Source: Bryobacterales bacterium (GTDB taxonomy: Bacteria; Acidobacteriota; Terriglobia; Bryobacterales; Bryobacteraceae). Taken from it: a stretch of DNA of 64,000 nucleotides. The notes under the pieces were generated by a model, which was given only the letters and a program-made list of their open reading frames with translations, was not told where the DNA came from and did no database searches. How positions within the stretch are numbered: the first letter of the stretch is position 1; the number at the start of each line of letters is the position of its first letter. Positions 18,463-25,951 of this stretch are shown piece by piece. Location of the stretch: the NCBI GenBank assembly GCA_003170295.1, contig PNAJ01000117.1:31516-95515 (forward strand). Direction: 5' to 3'. A program made the translations under genes and the position numbers.

Positions 18463-20796
18463 ATGGGCGTGCCACGAGTTTTTATCGCCATCGCACTGCT
18501 CGCCGTTTGGTTGTTGGCGCAGCGCGCACCCAGTCCCGGACGCCCCTACACCTGGAACCCCGTTCGGATTGTTGCCGGCGGGTATGTCCCCTCGATTGTT
18601 GCTCACCCCACCCAGCCCGGCCTCCTGTACCTGCGGACCGACATCGGCGGTGTATATCGGTGGAACCCCTCCACAAAGACTTGGATTCCTCTCCTCGACG
18701 GACAGCCTCCGGCCAACTACAATCTGACCGGCCCCGAGAGCATCGCGCTCGACCCCACGGATCCCAATCGGCTTTACATTGCCGCCGGAATGTACACTTG
18801 CGGTGGATGTCCTTTCGCGTTCCTTGTTTCGACCGACCAAGGTGCCACGTTCAGCACCTACACCGCGCCCTTCCCGATGGGCGCCAATAACGACGGTCGC
18901 GCGGCTGGCGAACGGCTCGCGGTGAATCCGTTCCGTCCCAACGAGCTTTTCATGGGTACGCGCACGAGGGGGCTATGGAAAAGCGAGGATTATGCCCAAA
19001 CTTGGACGCAGGTGACCAGCTTTCCCGTTCAGTCTTCTAGTGACGCATTCGGAGTGCAATGGGTCGTGTTCGACCCGCAAAACTCGGGAACCGTTTACGC
19101 CGGTTCTTACACCGGTGCCTCGGTCTATCAGAGCACCGACGACGGCGCGACTTGGGCGGCTCTTCCGGGGCAGCCTGCAAGCTGGCCTTTCAATACAACC
19201 GGGGGAACCAAGCCTCCTGCACCGAATCGCGCGGTCGTCAATCCGGACGGCAGCCTGTACATCACTTACGGCGACCTGCCCGGTCCCAACAACATGAACT
19301 ACGGACTGGTTGAGAAGTTCAATCCCGCGACGGGCCAATGGACCAACATTACGCCGCCGTTCGATACGGCCGGGGGCGAGACGTCGGCGCGCGGCGGCTT
19401 CAGCGGTCTCAGCCAGGATCCAAATCGCCCGGGCACAGTGGCCGTCAGCACGTTCGACCGCTGGTATCCCGTCGACTCGGTATACATCACGCACGACGGC
19501 GGCAACACCTGGATCGACCTGGGCCGCGTCACATCCTCCGGTGGATTCCTCGGGTTGAACGCGGGCAACTACTACTTCAATCCGTCGGTATTCTCGCCTG
19601 TCTCTCCGTGGCTCACCTTCGGAAATGCATCTTCGCCGAAAGGCAGCGCCAAGTTCGGCTGGTGGATCTCCGCTCTGCTCATCGATCCTACGAATCCCGA
19701 TCATGTGATGTTCGGCACTGGCGCGACCATCTATGCGACCGACAACGTTTCGGCGGCCGACAGGGGCCAGTCTCCATCGTGGTATGTGCAGGGGCTGGGA
19801 GTGGAAGAGACCGCGGTGCTCGCGTTGATCAGTCCGCTCCAAGGCGCTCACCTACTGAGCGGCGTTGGCGATATCGGCGGCTTCCGCCACGACGACTTCA
19901 CCGTCTCGCCCGCGGGCGGCATGTACACCAACCCGATAGCGACCACGGTTGGCAGTCTCGATTGGGCGGGACAGAGTCCCCTGGTGGTGTCCCGTACGCA
20001 GTCACCCAGCACAACTTCGACCAATCCGTGCAACTACGGCGCCTGGTCGTCCGACGGCGGCACGACCTGGGCGCCATTTCCAAGTTGTGCCACCGGAGCG
20101 AATAGCGGCAATGGAGGTAATGTCACGATCGATGCGAGCGGAGCGATGTTCGCGTGGACTCCGGGAAGTGGTTCGTCAAACCGGCCGCAATATTCTCAGG
20201 ACAACGGCGCAACGTGGACCGCAATGACAGGTCTTCCCGGCCGCTTCACCGCGATCGCGGACAAGGTTACGCCGAAGATGTTCTACGCCTTCGGCGGCGG
20301 CGCCTTTTACAGCACGGCAACAACGAGCGGCGGCACGACATTCACAAATGTGAATTCGGCGCCACTGCCCTCCTCCGGAAGTTGTAACGGCTCCGGTTGT
20401 GGAGTCATCGTGTTGAATTTTGCGAAGGCCGGCGATATCTGGTTGCCGCTGGGCAGCAACGGGCTCTATCATTCGACCGACGCCGGCGTTACCTGGACGA
20501 AGATCGCGAATGTCTCGTGGGCGAATTCCGTAGCAGTGGGAGCAGCAGCGCCTCGAAGCCCGATGCAGTCGGTCTTTCTCTACGGCAGGCCTGCCGCGGC
20601 AGCCCTCATGGGCATCTACCGGTCAGATGACTCCGGAGCAACCTGGGTTCGCATCAACGACGATATGCACCAGTACGGAGGACCGACGCTAATTGCCGCC
20701 GACTCCCGCGTCTTTGGCAGAGTGTTTCTCGGAATGAATGGCCGCGGCATCGTTTACGGCGACATCGCGCGGCCGGTGCGGGCTCCGGGTAGATAG
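18463..20796 (+). CDS. GH74 xyloglucanase (secreted beta-propeller)
   Basis: A 777-residue secreted enzyme with a signal peptide at residues 1-20 (IAIALLAVWLLAQ). The start of the mature protein, YTWNPVRIVAGG...LYLRTDIGG, is the GH74 hallmark, and a second GDIGGF occurs at 469-474. The two aspartates D60 and D470 correspond to the catalytic acid/base pair in the two seven-bladed propellers. BNR-like repeats (STDDGATWAAL, YRSDDSGATWVRI) run throughout. GH74 enzymes cleave the beta-1,4-glucan backbone of xyloglucan, a plant cell-wall hemicellulose. There is no carbohydrate-binding module or dockerin. It ends just before a double-hairpin repeat that may help terminate transcription. Confidence 0.88.
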   Translation: MGVPRVFIAIALLAVWLLAQRAPSPGRPYTWNPVRIVAGGYVPSIVAHPTQPGLLYLRTDIGGVYRWNPSTKTWIPLLDGQPPANYNLTGPESIALDPTDPNRLYIAAGMYTCGGCPFAFLVSTDQGATFSTYTAPFPMGANNDGRAAGERLAVNPFRPNELFMGTRTRGLWKSEDYAQTWTQVTSFPVQSSSDAFGVQWVVFDPQNSGTVYAGSYTGASVYQSTDDGATWAALPGQPASWPFNTTGGTKPPAPNRAVVNPDGSLYITYGDLPGPNNMNYGLVEKFNPATGQWTNITPPFDTAGGETSARGGFSGLSQDPNRPGTVAVSTFDRWYPVDSVYITHDGGNTWIDLGRVTSSGGFLGLNAGNYYFNPSVFSPVSPWLTFGNASSPKGSAKFGWWISALLIDPTNPDHVMFGTGATIYATDNVSAADRGQSPSWYVQGLGVEETAVLALISPLQGAHLLSGVGDIGGFRHDDFTVSPAGGMYTNPIATTVGSLDWAGQSPLVVSRTQSPSTTSTNPCNYGAWSSDGGTTWAPFPSCATGANSGNGGNVTIDASGAMFAWTPGSGSSNRPQYSQDNGATWTAMTGLPGRFTAIADKVTPKMFYAFGGGAFYSTATTSGGTTFTNVNSAPLPSSGSCNGSGCGVIVLNFAKAGDIWLPLGSNGLYHSTDAGVTWTKIANVSWANSVAVGAAAPRSPMQSVFLYGRPAAAALMGIYRSDDSGATWVRINDDMHQYGGPTLIAADSRVFGRVFLGMNGRGIVYGDIARPVRAPGR

Positions 20797-20809
20797 GCGC
20801 GGCAACAAA

Positions 20810-20851
20810 GGGCCGACGGGGGCGTCGGCCGCGGACCAGGGGGTCCGCCCC
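20810..20851. repeat. Family A double-hairpin repeat
   Basis: In opposite orientation to the 15902 copy: GGCCGACG/CGTCGGCC, then GCGGACC/GGTCCGC with an AGGG loop, ending GCCCC. It starts 14 bases after the stop of the GH74 gene, so it probably forms the 3' end of that transcript. The 195 bp that follow up to the permease hold only a weak minus-strand open frame. Confidence 0.7.
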
Positions 20852-21046
20852 TCTCTGCGCCACTGCACCACATTACTTAACTAGAAGCGCAACCGAAGCC
20901 CGAACTCCATCCAGCGCGACTAGATGCCGTTTCCAATCGGTGAATATTGGGTCAATCGTATGCTCGTATGCAAGCGTCCCGTTCGGCAAGTCAGATAGAT
21001 GCGTTCGAGAGATTAGCTTCCTCCGCTCTGCTACGATCAGAGCCTT

Positions 21047-22339
21047 ATGGCGAAGTCCGCTCACGCTGGCCTGATCAGGTCCATGGGGAGACTGGATCTG
21101 GTTGCGGTCACCATCAACGCCGTAATTGGCGCCGGCATTTTTGGGCTACCGGCGAAGATTTTCGGCCTTATCGGCGACTTCAGTGTGATCGCGTTTCTGG
21201 TGTGCGCGGTTTTCGCGTCGTTGATCGTGCTCTGTTTTGCGGAATTGGGAAGCCGCTTCAGCGAAACCGGCGGTCCATATCTGTATGCGCGTGAGGCGTT
21301 CGGGCCGCTCATCGGATTCGAGGCGGGATGGCTGATGTGGCTGGCGCGGGTAAGTGCCTTTGCCGCGAACGGAAATCTATTGGTAGGCTACGCTGCCTAT
21401 TTCTGGCCAAGGATCGCCTCGGGCGCCGGGCGGACCGTGTTTCTCTCGATGGTGGTTGTCTCGCTGATGGCGATCAATATTGTGGGGGTCCGCAATGCCG
21501 CGCGGGTCAGCAATCTCTTCACGGCCGGAAAGCTGATCCCGATTGCGCTGTTCATTGCGGCGGGATTATGGTTTGCCGATTGGGGACACTTTACTTTTGC
21601 CGCCACTCCGGGCTATGGGCCGTTTTCCACATCCGTATTGCTACTGGTATACGCCTTCACAGGCTTCGAAATGGCCGTGGTTCCGAGCGGAGAGATCCGA
21701 GATCCGCAGCGGACGATTCCCATAGCCCTTTTGAGTGCGATGGCGTTGATCGCTTTGGTCTATCTGCTGATTCAGATTGTTTGCATCGCTACTCTTCCGG
21801 AGCTGGCAGGTTCCCAGCGCCCTCTGGCCGATGCGGCGAACCGTTTTTTGGGCCACACCGGAGCAGCAATTATTTCGGCGGGCATTGTGATTTCGATCGC
21901 GGGTAATCTCCACATTACGCTTCTCTCGGCCGCGCGCATTCCGTTTGCTATGGGAGAGCGCGGGGAGTTGCCGCAATTGCTAGGCACAACTCACCCGCGT
22001 TTTCAGACACCGCACCTTGCGATTCTGTTCACCGGTGCAGTAATGCTGGTGTTGGCGCTTTCCGGCACGTTTATCTATGCGCTGACGATCAGCACTCTGG
22101 CGCGGATAATGATTTATATGACCACTTGCGCCGCGCTGCCCGTGCTGCGACGAAAGGCTGGTCGACCACGGGCCTCTTTCGAAGTCCCGGGCGGTGTTGC
22201 CATCGCCGTGCTGGCGATTCTGCTGGCGACATGGCTGTTATCGAACAGCACCTGGCGAGAGGCAAGAGACACCGCCATCGCGGCATCTCTCGGTATTGTA
22301 GTGTTTACGATATCGAAATATCATCGAGACGAACTATGA
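21047..22339 (+). CDS. APC-family amino acid permease
   Basis: A 430-residue inner-membrane transporter with about 12 hydrophobic segments and the N-terminal signature NAVIGAGIFGLPA (24-36) of the amino acid-polyamine-organocation superfamily, where the GAGIF stretch lines the substrate site. FTGFEMAVVPSGEIRDPQRTIP, in the middle of the protein, is the conserved loop of this group. It probably imports or exchanges an amino acid by proton or substrate antiport; specificity cannot be read. Its stop overlaps the next gene's ATG by four bases (ATGA), so the two genes are translationally coupled. Confidence 0.85.
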   Translation: MAKSAHAGLIRSMGRLDLVAVTINAVIGAGIFGLPAKIFGLIGDFSVIAFLVCAVFASLIVLCFAELGSRFSETGGPYLYAREAFGPLIGFEAGWLMWLARVSAFAANGNLLVGYAAYFWPRIASGAGRTVFLSMVVVSLMAINIVGVRNAARVSNLFTAGKLIPIALFIAAGLWFADWGHFTFAATPGYGPFSTSVLLLVYAFTGFEMAVVPSGEIRDPQRTIPIALLSAMALIALVYLLIQIVCIATLPELAGSQRPLADAANRFLGHTGAAIISAGIVISIAGNLHITLLSAARIPFAMGERGELPQLLGTTHPRFQTPHLAILFTGAVMLVLALSGTFIYALTISTLARIMIYMTTCAALPVLRRKAGRPRASFEVPGGVAIAVLAILLATWLLSNSTWREARDTAIAASLGIVVFTISKYHRDEL

Positions 22340-22878
22340 AAAGACTATTTCTCATTGGAAGCATCACCGCCCTTCTGGCGGCTCAGCAGACCCGCCGCGA
22401 AGAAGTGAGCCCTTCGCCCAATCCCGCCGACGACCGGAAAGCCGTCGACCCCAAGGTGCCGGACGCCTACGCCATGAGCGGACATTTCGAGCGCGTGGTG
22501 GTTCTCCGGTTCAAGTTCGGCGCCGACTTGCTCGCCGAGTTCGAGAAAATGGTGAAACAGGAAAAGATCCGCAATGCCGTGATCCTTTCGGCTATGGGCT
22601 CGGTGCGTGGCTACCAGGTGCACCAGGTGTCCAATCGCGACTTTCCGTCGAAAAATATGTTCGTGAAGAATCCCACGGCGCCCGCGGACCTGATCGGCAT
22701 GAACGGCTTCGTGATCGACGGACGCATCCACGCGCATGTGACGCTGGCCAATCCCGACAGGGCCTTCGGCGGTCACCTAGAACCGGGGACCAGCGTTTTC
22801 ACATTCGTGGTGGTCGCGCTGGGCGTGCTGGATCCCAGCGTCGATATTAGCCGTGTTGACGATAAGACCTATCGTTGA
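22336..22878 (+). CDS. Exported PPC/DUF296-domain protein
   Basis: A 180-residue protein. The ATG at 22336 overlaps the permease stop; the open frame extends further upstream but is antisense-like there. Residues 1-16 form a short signal peptide (KRLFLIGSITALLAA). Residues about 45-170 match the PPC (plants and prokaryotes conserved) domain: HFERVVVLRFKFGADLLAEFEKMVK, then VILSAMGSVRGY, and IHAHVTL...GGHL with H132, H134 and H147 as the metal-binding histidines seen in bacterial members. Most bacterial PPC proteins are cytoplasmic, so export is unusual. Coupling to the permease suggests a link to amino-acid handling, but the function is unknown. Confidence 0.75.
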   Translation: MKRLFLIGSITALLAAQQTRREEVSPSPNPADDRKAVDPKVPDAYAMSGHFERVVVLRFKFGADLLAEFEKMVKQEKIRNAVILSAMGSVRGYQVHQVSNRDFPSKNMFVKNPTAPADLIGMNGFVIDGRIHAHVTLANPDRAFGGHLEPGTSVFTFVVVALGVLDPSVDISRVDDKTYR

Positions 22879-22889
22879 GCTTTACGGAG

Positions 22890-22908
22890 CGCCTGCGGCC
22901 AGGCGTTT
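22890..22908 (+). terminator. Possible weak terminator
   Basis: A 6-bp inverted repeat, CGCCTG/CAGGCG, with a 4-base loop followed by TTT, 12 bases after the PPC gene stop. The stem is GC-rich but the T-run is short, so termination may be partial. Confidence 0.35.
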
Positions 22909-22970
22909 GCAGACCAGCTCAGGAGGCGAAGAAACTTCGCCACAATAGAGTTTCGTATGACCGAAAATAG

Positions 22971-23000
22971 TTGTGTGACGGCGCTGCGCGCGTGTAGAAT
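22971..23000 (+). promoter_or_regulatory. Predicted promoter of tRNA-Lys
   Basis: TTGTGT (22971-22976) and TAGAAT (22995-23000) are separated by 18 bases, close to the sigma-70 consensus. A start near 23007 would leave a leader of about 20 bases before the tRNA at 23026. Prediction by eye only. Confidence 0.45.
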
Positions 23001-23025
23001 AGAGGGGTTGGTCCATCACAAGGTC

Positions 23026-23101
<76 letters not shown>

Positions 23102-23133
23102 TTTCTTTTCGAACGAATACGGGAGCCACGCCC

Positions 23134-23601
23134 ATGTCGACTACAGCCAATACCAAAATGACGCGCAAGAAACTTATCGACGCTTTGAATGAAGATCTGT
23201 CGCGTGAATATCAGGCGATCATCTCCTATGTGAACTATTCACAAGTGCTCAAAGGCGCTGCGTACATGAAAATCGCCGATGAGCTGGCGATCCATGCCAC
23301 AGAGGAACTCGATCATGCGCTCAAGATTGCGAATCACGTGGATTATCTGGGCGGTATGCCATCGGTGACGCCGAAGCCGGTCAAGACGTCGGAAAAGGCG
23401 GAGGACATGCTCAAGTTCGACCTGGAGAATGAAAGGGTGACAATCGCCAATTACCGGCGCCGAGTCAAGCAGGCCGAAGAATTGAACGAATTCGCGATTT
23501 CTGAAAGTCTGCGCGGCATTTTAGTGCAGGAGCAGGATCACCTGATCGCACTGGCGACTGCCCTTGGCATCGACCCTCCAGATGCGGGAATTGCCGATTA
23601 A
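23134..23601 (+). CDS. Bacterioferritin-like diiron protein
   Basis: A 155-residue four-helix ferritin-like protein. The diiron ligands keep bacterioferritin spacing: E25, E58 with H61 (ExxH), E100, and E133 with H136 (ExxH). The residue corresponding to the heme-ligand methionine of bacterioferritin (next to E58) is leucine, so it probably binds no heme. The likely role is iron storage or oxidation with peroxide or oxygen detoxification in the cytoplasm; it might instead be a rubrerythrin-like peroxidase lacking a rubredoxin tail. The start follows GGGAGCC about 8 bases upstream. It stands alone, downstream of tRNA-Lys and convergent with the YceI gene. Confidence 0.8.
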   Translation: MSTTANTKMTRKKLIDALNEDLSREYQAIISYVNYSQVLKGAAYMKIADELAIHATEELDHALKIANHVDYLGGMPSVTPKPVKTSEKAEDMLKFDLENERVTIANYRRRVKQAEELNEFAISESLRGILVQEQDHLIALATALGIDPPDAGIAD

Positions 23602-23615
23602 CGATTAAGCGTTTC

Positions 23616-24194
23616 CTAGTTTTTGATGAGTTCGATTTCGAGAATGATTGAAACTTCGTCACTGACGGTCACTCCGCCGGTTTCGAGAATTGGATTGTAG
23701 GTGATTCCGAACTCTTTGCGGCTGATTTTCGTCACGCCGCTGACGCCGATTTTATCGCGGCCTTGCGCGTCGCGGATTTGCGGCGAGGGTCCTTCCAAAT
23801 CGAGAACCACTTCGCGGGTGACGGCGTTGATAGTGAGATCGCCCGTCAGTTTGAGATTACCGGGAGCGGCGGTTTCGACGCGCTTTGATTTGAATTTCAT
23901 CACCGGGTAACGCTTCACATCGAAGAACTCCGCGGTCTTTAGATCGGCGTCTCGCTTCGGTTCTCCGGTATTCACGGTGGAGCAATCGATGGTGGCCTCG
24001 ACCGTCGTCGCCGCGGCATTCTTCGGATCGTAGAGGACGCTTCCCTTTACGCCGCCGAATTGGCCGCGCACGGTGGAAATCATGAGGTGCTTCACGCTGA
24101 ACTGGGCACTGCTGTGGAGCGGATCAATACGCCAACTGACGGGCTCCGCATGCAAGGAAGCAATCAGTGAGAAGATCAACCAGCGGAGCTTCAT
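23616..24194 (-). CDS. YceI family periplasmic protein
   Basis: A 192-residue exported protein with a signal peptide (about 1-16, LRWLIFSLIASLHA). The mature part has the YceI lipocalin-like pattern: WRIDPLHSSAQFSVKHLMISTVRGQFGGVKGSV at the start, DLKTAEFFDVKRYPVMKF in the middle and DKIGVSGVTKISRKEFGI near the end. YceI proteins bind long isoprenoid chains such as quinones or polyprenols in the periplasm and are often acid- or osmotic-stress induced. Its stop is only 14 bp from the bacterioferritin-like stop, so the two genes converge with no room for a separate terminator. Confidence 0.88.
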   Translation of the reverse strand: MKLRWLIFSLIASLHAEPVSWRIDPLHSSAQFSVKHLMISTVRGQFGGVKGSVLYDPKNAAATTVEATIDCSTVNTGEPKRDADLKTAEFFDVKRYPVMKFKSKRVETAAPGNLKLTGDLTINAVTREVVLDLEGPSPQIRDAQGRDKIGVSGVTKISRKEFGITYNPILETGGVTVSDEVSIILEIELIKN

Positions 24195-24308
24195 TCATTC
24201 TCAATCCTACCCTCTTCGCCGCCGCCTTTGCCATCTGAATGTAAAAAGGCTGCAAAGATACGGTAGTTCTCTTCCTCCGGCGTTACGTTGGTGCTTATAC
24301 TCGACGTT

Positions 24309-24315
24309 GAGGAAG
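24309..24315 (+). promoter_or_regulatory. Shine-Dalgarno deciding the TTG start of the sugar transferase
   Basis: GAGGAAG, six bases before the TTG at 24322-24324. No ATG or GTG in the correct frame lies between this site and the conserved part of the protein, which makes the TTG the best start. Confidence 0.55.
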
Positions 24316-24321
24316 TGTTTT

Positions 24322-24987
24322 TTGTCTCTGGAAACGATTCAAGCGAGCGTCGAAGTAAAGCCCTGTCCAGCGCGCATTCCCGGCTTCGTGGATGCTGTGG
24401 AACGCGCGGCGGGCGCGTTGATTTTGATCGCCGCCAGTCCCGTGATCGCAGCATCGGCCGTCACGATTTCAATTCTGTCTCGAAGGTCGCCCTTCATCGC
24501 GCATCAGCGCGTGGGAGAAGGCGGTGAGTCGCTATGGGTGTGGAAGCTGAGGACCATGTGGACGCGGCAGGCTGCGTATCCATACGAACGAGGCTGGGTA
24601 GAGTACATTGTCGCGGATGCGCCCGGTGGCGCGAAAAATCCTTCCGATAGCCGTGTGACCAGCCGCTTCGCAAAATTCGTGCGCCGGCATTCCATCGACG
24701 AGCTTCCGCAACTCTGGCATGTCGCTCGCGGTGAAATGTCGCTGGTAGGTCCGCGACCGCTGACGCGCGCTGAGATCGCCCGCTATTACGGGGATCGGGC
24801 TGCGGAATTGCTGTCGGTGAAGCCGGGAATCACTGGAATCTGGCAGACGCGCGGCCGCAGTGAGGTAAAATTTCCGGAGCGCGCGGCCATGGACCTGGAA
24901 CTGGTCAACGGCCTGACGCCCCGAATCTATGTATCGATCCTTCTGCGCACACTACCGGCGCTGTTTCACGGGAAAGGCGCCTGGTAG
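24322..24987 (+). CDS. Bacterial sugar transferase (polyprenyl-phosphate glycosyl-1-phosphate transferase)
   Basis: A 221-residue initiating enzyme of surface-polysaccharide synthesis. One N-terminal hydrophobic helix (about 24-50) is followed by the catalytic core: SPFIAHQRVGEGGESLWVWKLRTMW, then RRHSIDELPQLWHVARGEMSLVGPRP, and PGITGIWQTRGRS. These are hallmarks of the WbaP/PglC family, which moves a sugar-1-phosphate from a nucleotide sugar to undecaprenyl phosphate. It is the short monotopic form without the extra membrane helices of WbaP. The frame stays open back to 24073, but that part overlaps the YceI gene on the other strand. It is the first gene of the polysaccharide locus. Confidence 0.85.
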   Translation: MSLETIQASVEVKPCPARIPGFVDAVERAAGALILIAASPVIAASAVTISILSRRSPFIAHQRVGEGGESLWVWKLRTMWTRQAAYPYERGWVEYIVADAPGGAKNPSDSRVTSRFAKFVRRHSIDELPQLWHVARGEMSLVGPRPLTRAEIARYYGDRAAELLSVKPGITGIWQTRGRSEVKFPERAAMDLELVNGLTPRIYVSILLRTLPALFHGKGAW

Positions 24988-24997
24988 GCTGCCGCAG

Positions 24998-25034
24998 AAA
25001 AAAATCGCGCCGGCACCATAAAGATGCCGGCGCG
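24998..25034 (-). terminator. Rho-independent terminator of the TIGR03437 gene
   Basis: Perfect 10-bp stem CGCGCCGGCA/TGCCGGCGCG (25006-25015 and 25025-25034) with a 9-base loop. On the minus strand it is followed by ATTTTTTTC, a good T-run. It lies 22 bp past the stop of the minus-strand gene at 25057. The plus-strand sugar transferase ends just on the other side. Confidence 0.75.
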
Positions 25035-25056
25035 GGAAGGAAGTATTTCGCAGCGC

Positions 25057-25872
25057 CTAGTTGCCGACTGCGATGGTGAAGCTCGCCGGCGAAGTGATGC
25101 CGCCGACCTGAATCTGAAACGGCACGGCGCTCCCTGTAGGCGCGTTAGTCGGCACGACGATATTCAGTTGATACACGCCGGGATACTGTGGGGTGAGGCC
25201 AGCAAAGGCGACCTGGGCACTGATCCCGCCGATCAGGACTTGAGGCTGCGTATTGGCTGTAGTCAACACTGAGCCGGGGACATCGCCATCGGCGATCGTT
25301 GGGGTGACGGCGCCCAGTCCGGTTGCGTAAGCGATCAGCAAGGAACCGGGGACGGCCGGGTGAGTCGTGAGGCCGGCAACGCTATTGGCGGGCCAGGCGA
25401 ACATCGAGTCCTGATAGGTATACGCGATCGCGTAGATGCCGCCCGAAGGAGCGTTAAACCCGAAGATTCCGGGCCCAAATGGGCTGATCGTCACCGCCGT
25501 GGAAGCCGAATTGACACCATTGTTCGATACGACCATCTGGGCGGTCGCAGAGGTCCCTGGTGTCACGAGGCCCCACGGTATTTGCGCGTTGATCTGTCCC
25601 GACGCGACGTAGGACATGGGAGCGTCCACGGCGTTCGATCCGTTGGTGAAGTGAACGGTTACACCACCGAGCGAGCGGGAGAACGGAACGGAACTCGCGC
25701 TGGCCGTTTGCGACGAGAGTGCTGAACCGACGATGGTGAACAACGACCCGGGCGCCAGCGTATTTTGGAAGCTTGCGGCGTTTACAACGCCGTTCGGTGA
25801 GATCGTTGGAGTGGTTTGTGCCGACGCCATTGCGGCGGCAAACACCAGCAAGGAGAAACAGAAGATTCGCAT
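25057..25872 (-). CDS. Secreted TIGR03437-domain protein
   Basis: A 271-residue secreted protein with a signal peptide (MRIFCFSLLVFAAAMASAQ). I started at this Met because the hydrophobic core follows it directly. Nearly all the rest is the TIGR03437 module known from Solibacterales: NGVVNAASFQNTLAPGSLFTIVGSAL, GGVTVHFTNG, APMSYVASGQINAQIPWGL, VLIGGISAQVAFAGLTPQYPGVYQLNIVVP. This module usually closes much larger secreted proteins (NHL or Ig repeats), so a stand-alone copy is a minimal version. The function is unknown; an extracellular beta-rich binding role is likely. It lies inside the polysaccharide locus but has its own terminator. Confidence 0.8.
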   Translation of the reverse strand: MRIFCFSLLVFAAAMASAQTTPTISPNGVVNAASFQNTLAPGSLFTIVGSALSSQTASASSVPFSRSLGGVTVHFTNGSNAVDAPMSYVASGQINAQIPWGLVTPGTSATAQMVVSNNGVNSASTAVTISPFGPGIFGFNAPSGGIYAIAYTYQDSMFAWPANSVAGLTTHPAVPGSLLIAYATGLGAVTPTIADGDVPGSVLTTANTQPQVLIGGISAQVAFAGLTPQYPGVYQLNIVVPTNAPTGSAVPFQIQVGGITSPASFTIAVGN

Positions 25873-25951
25873 CAATAGATAATACCTTGGCCCCACTATA
25901 GCGACGCTTGCCACCGGGATGATGCCGGGCTCGTAAAAAAAATGTGAAACT

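Noticed and set aside
20873..21064. 63-residue minus-strand open frame between GH74 and the permease
   Set aside because: It overlaps the permease start, lacks a ribosome-binding site, and the part that looks protein-like is under 40 residues; perhaps a decayed fragment, but not supported.
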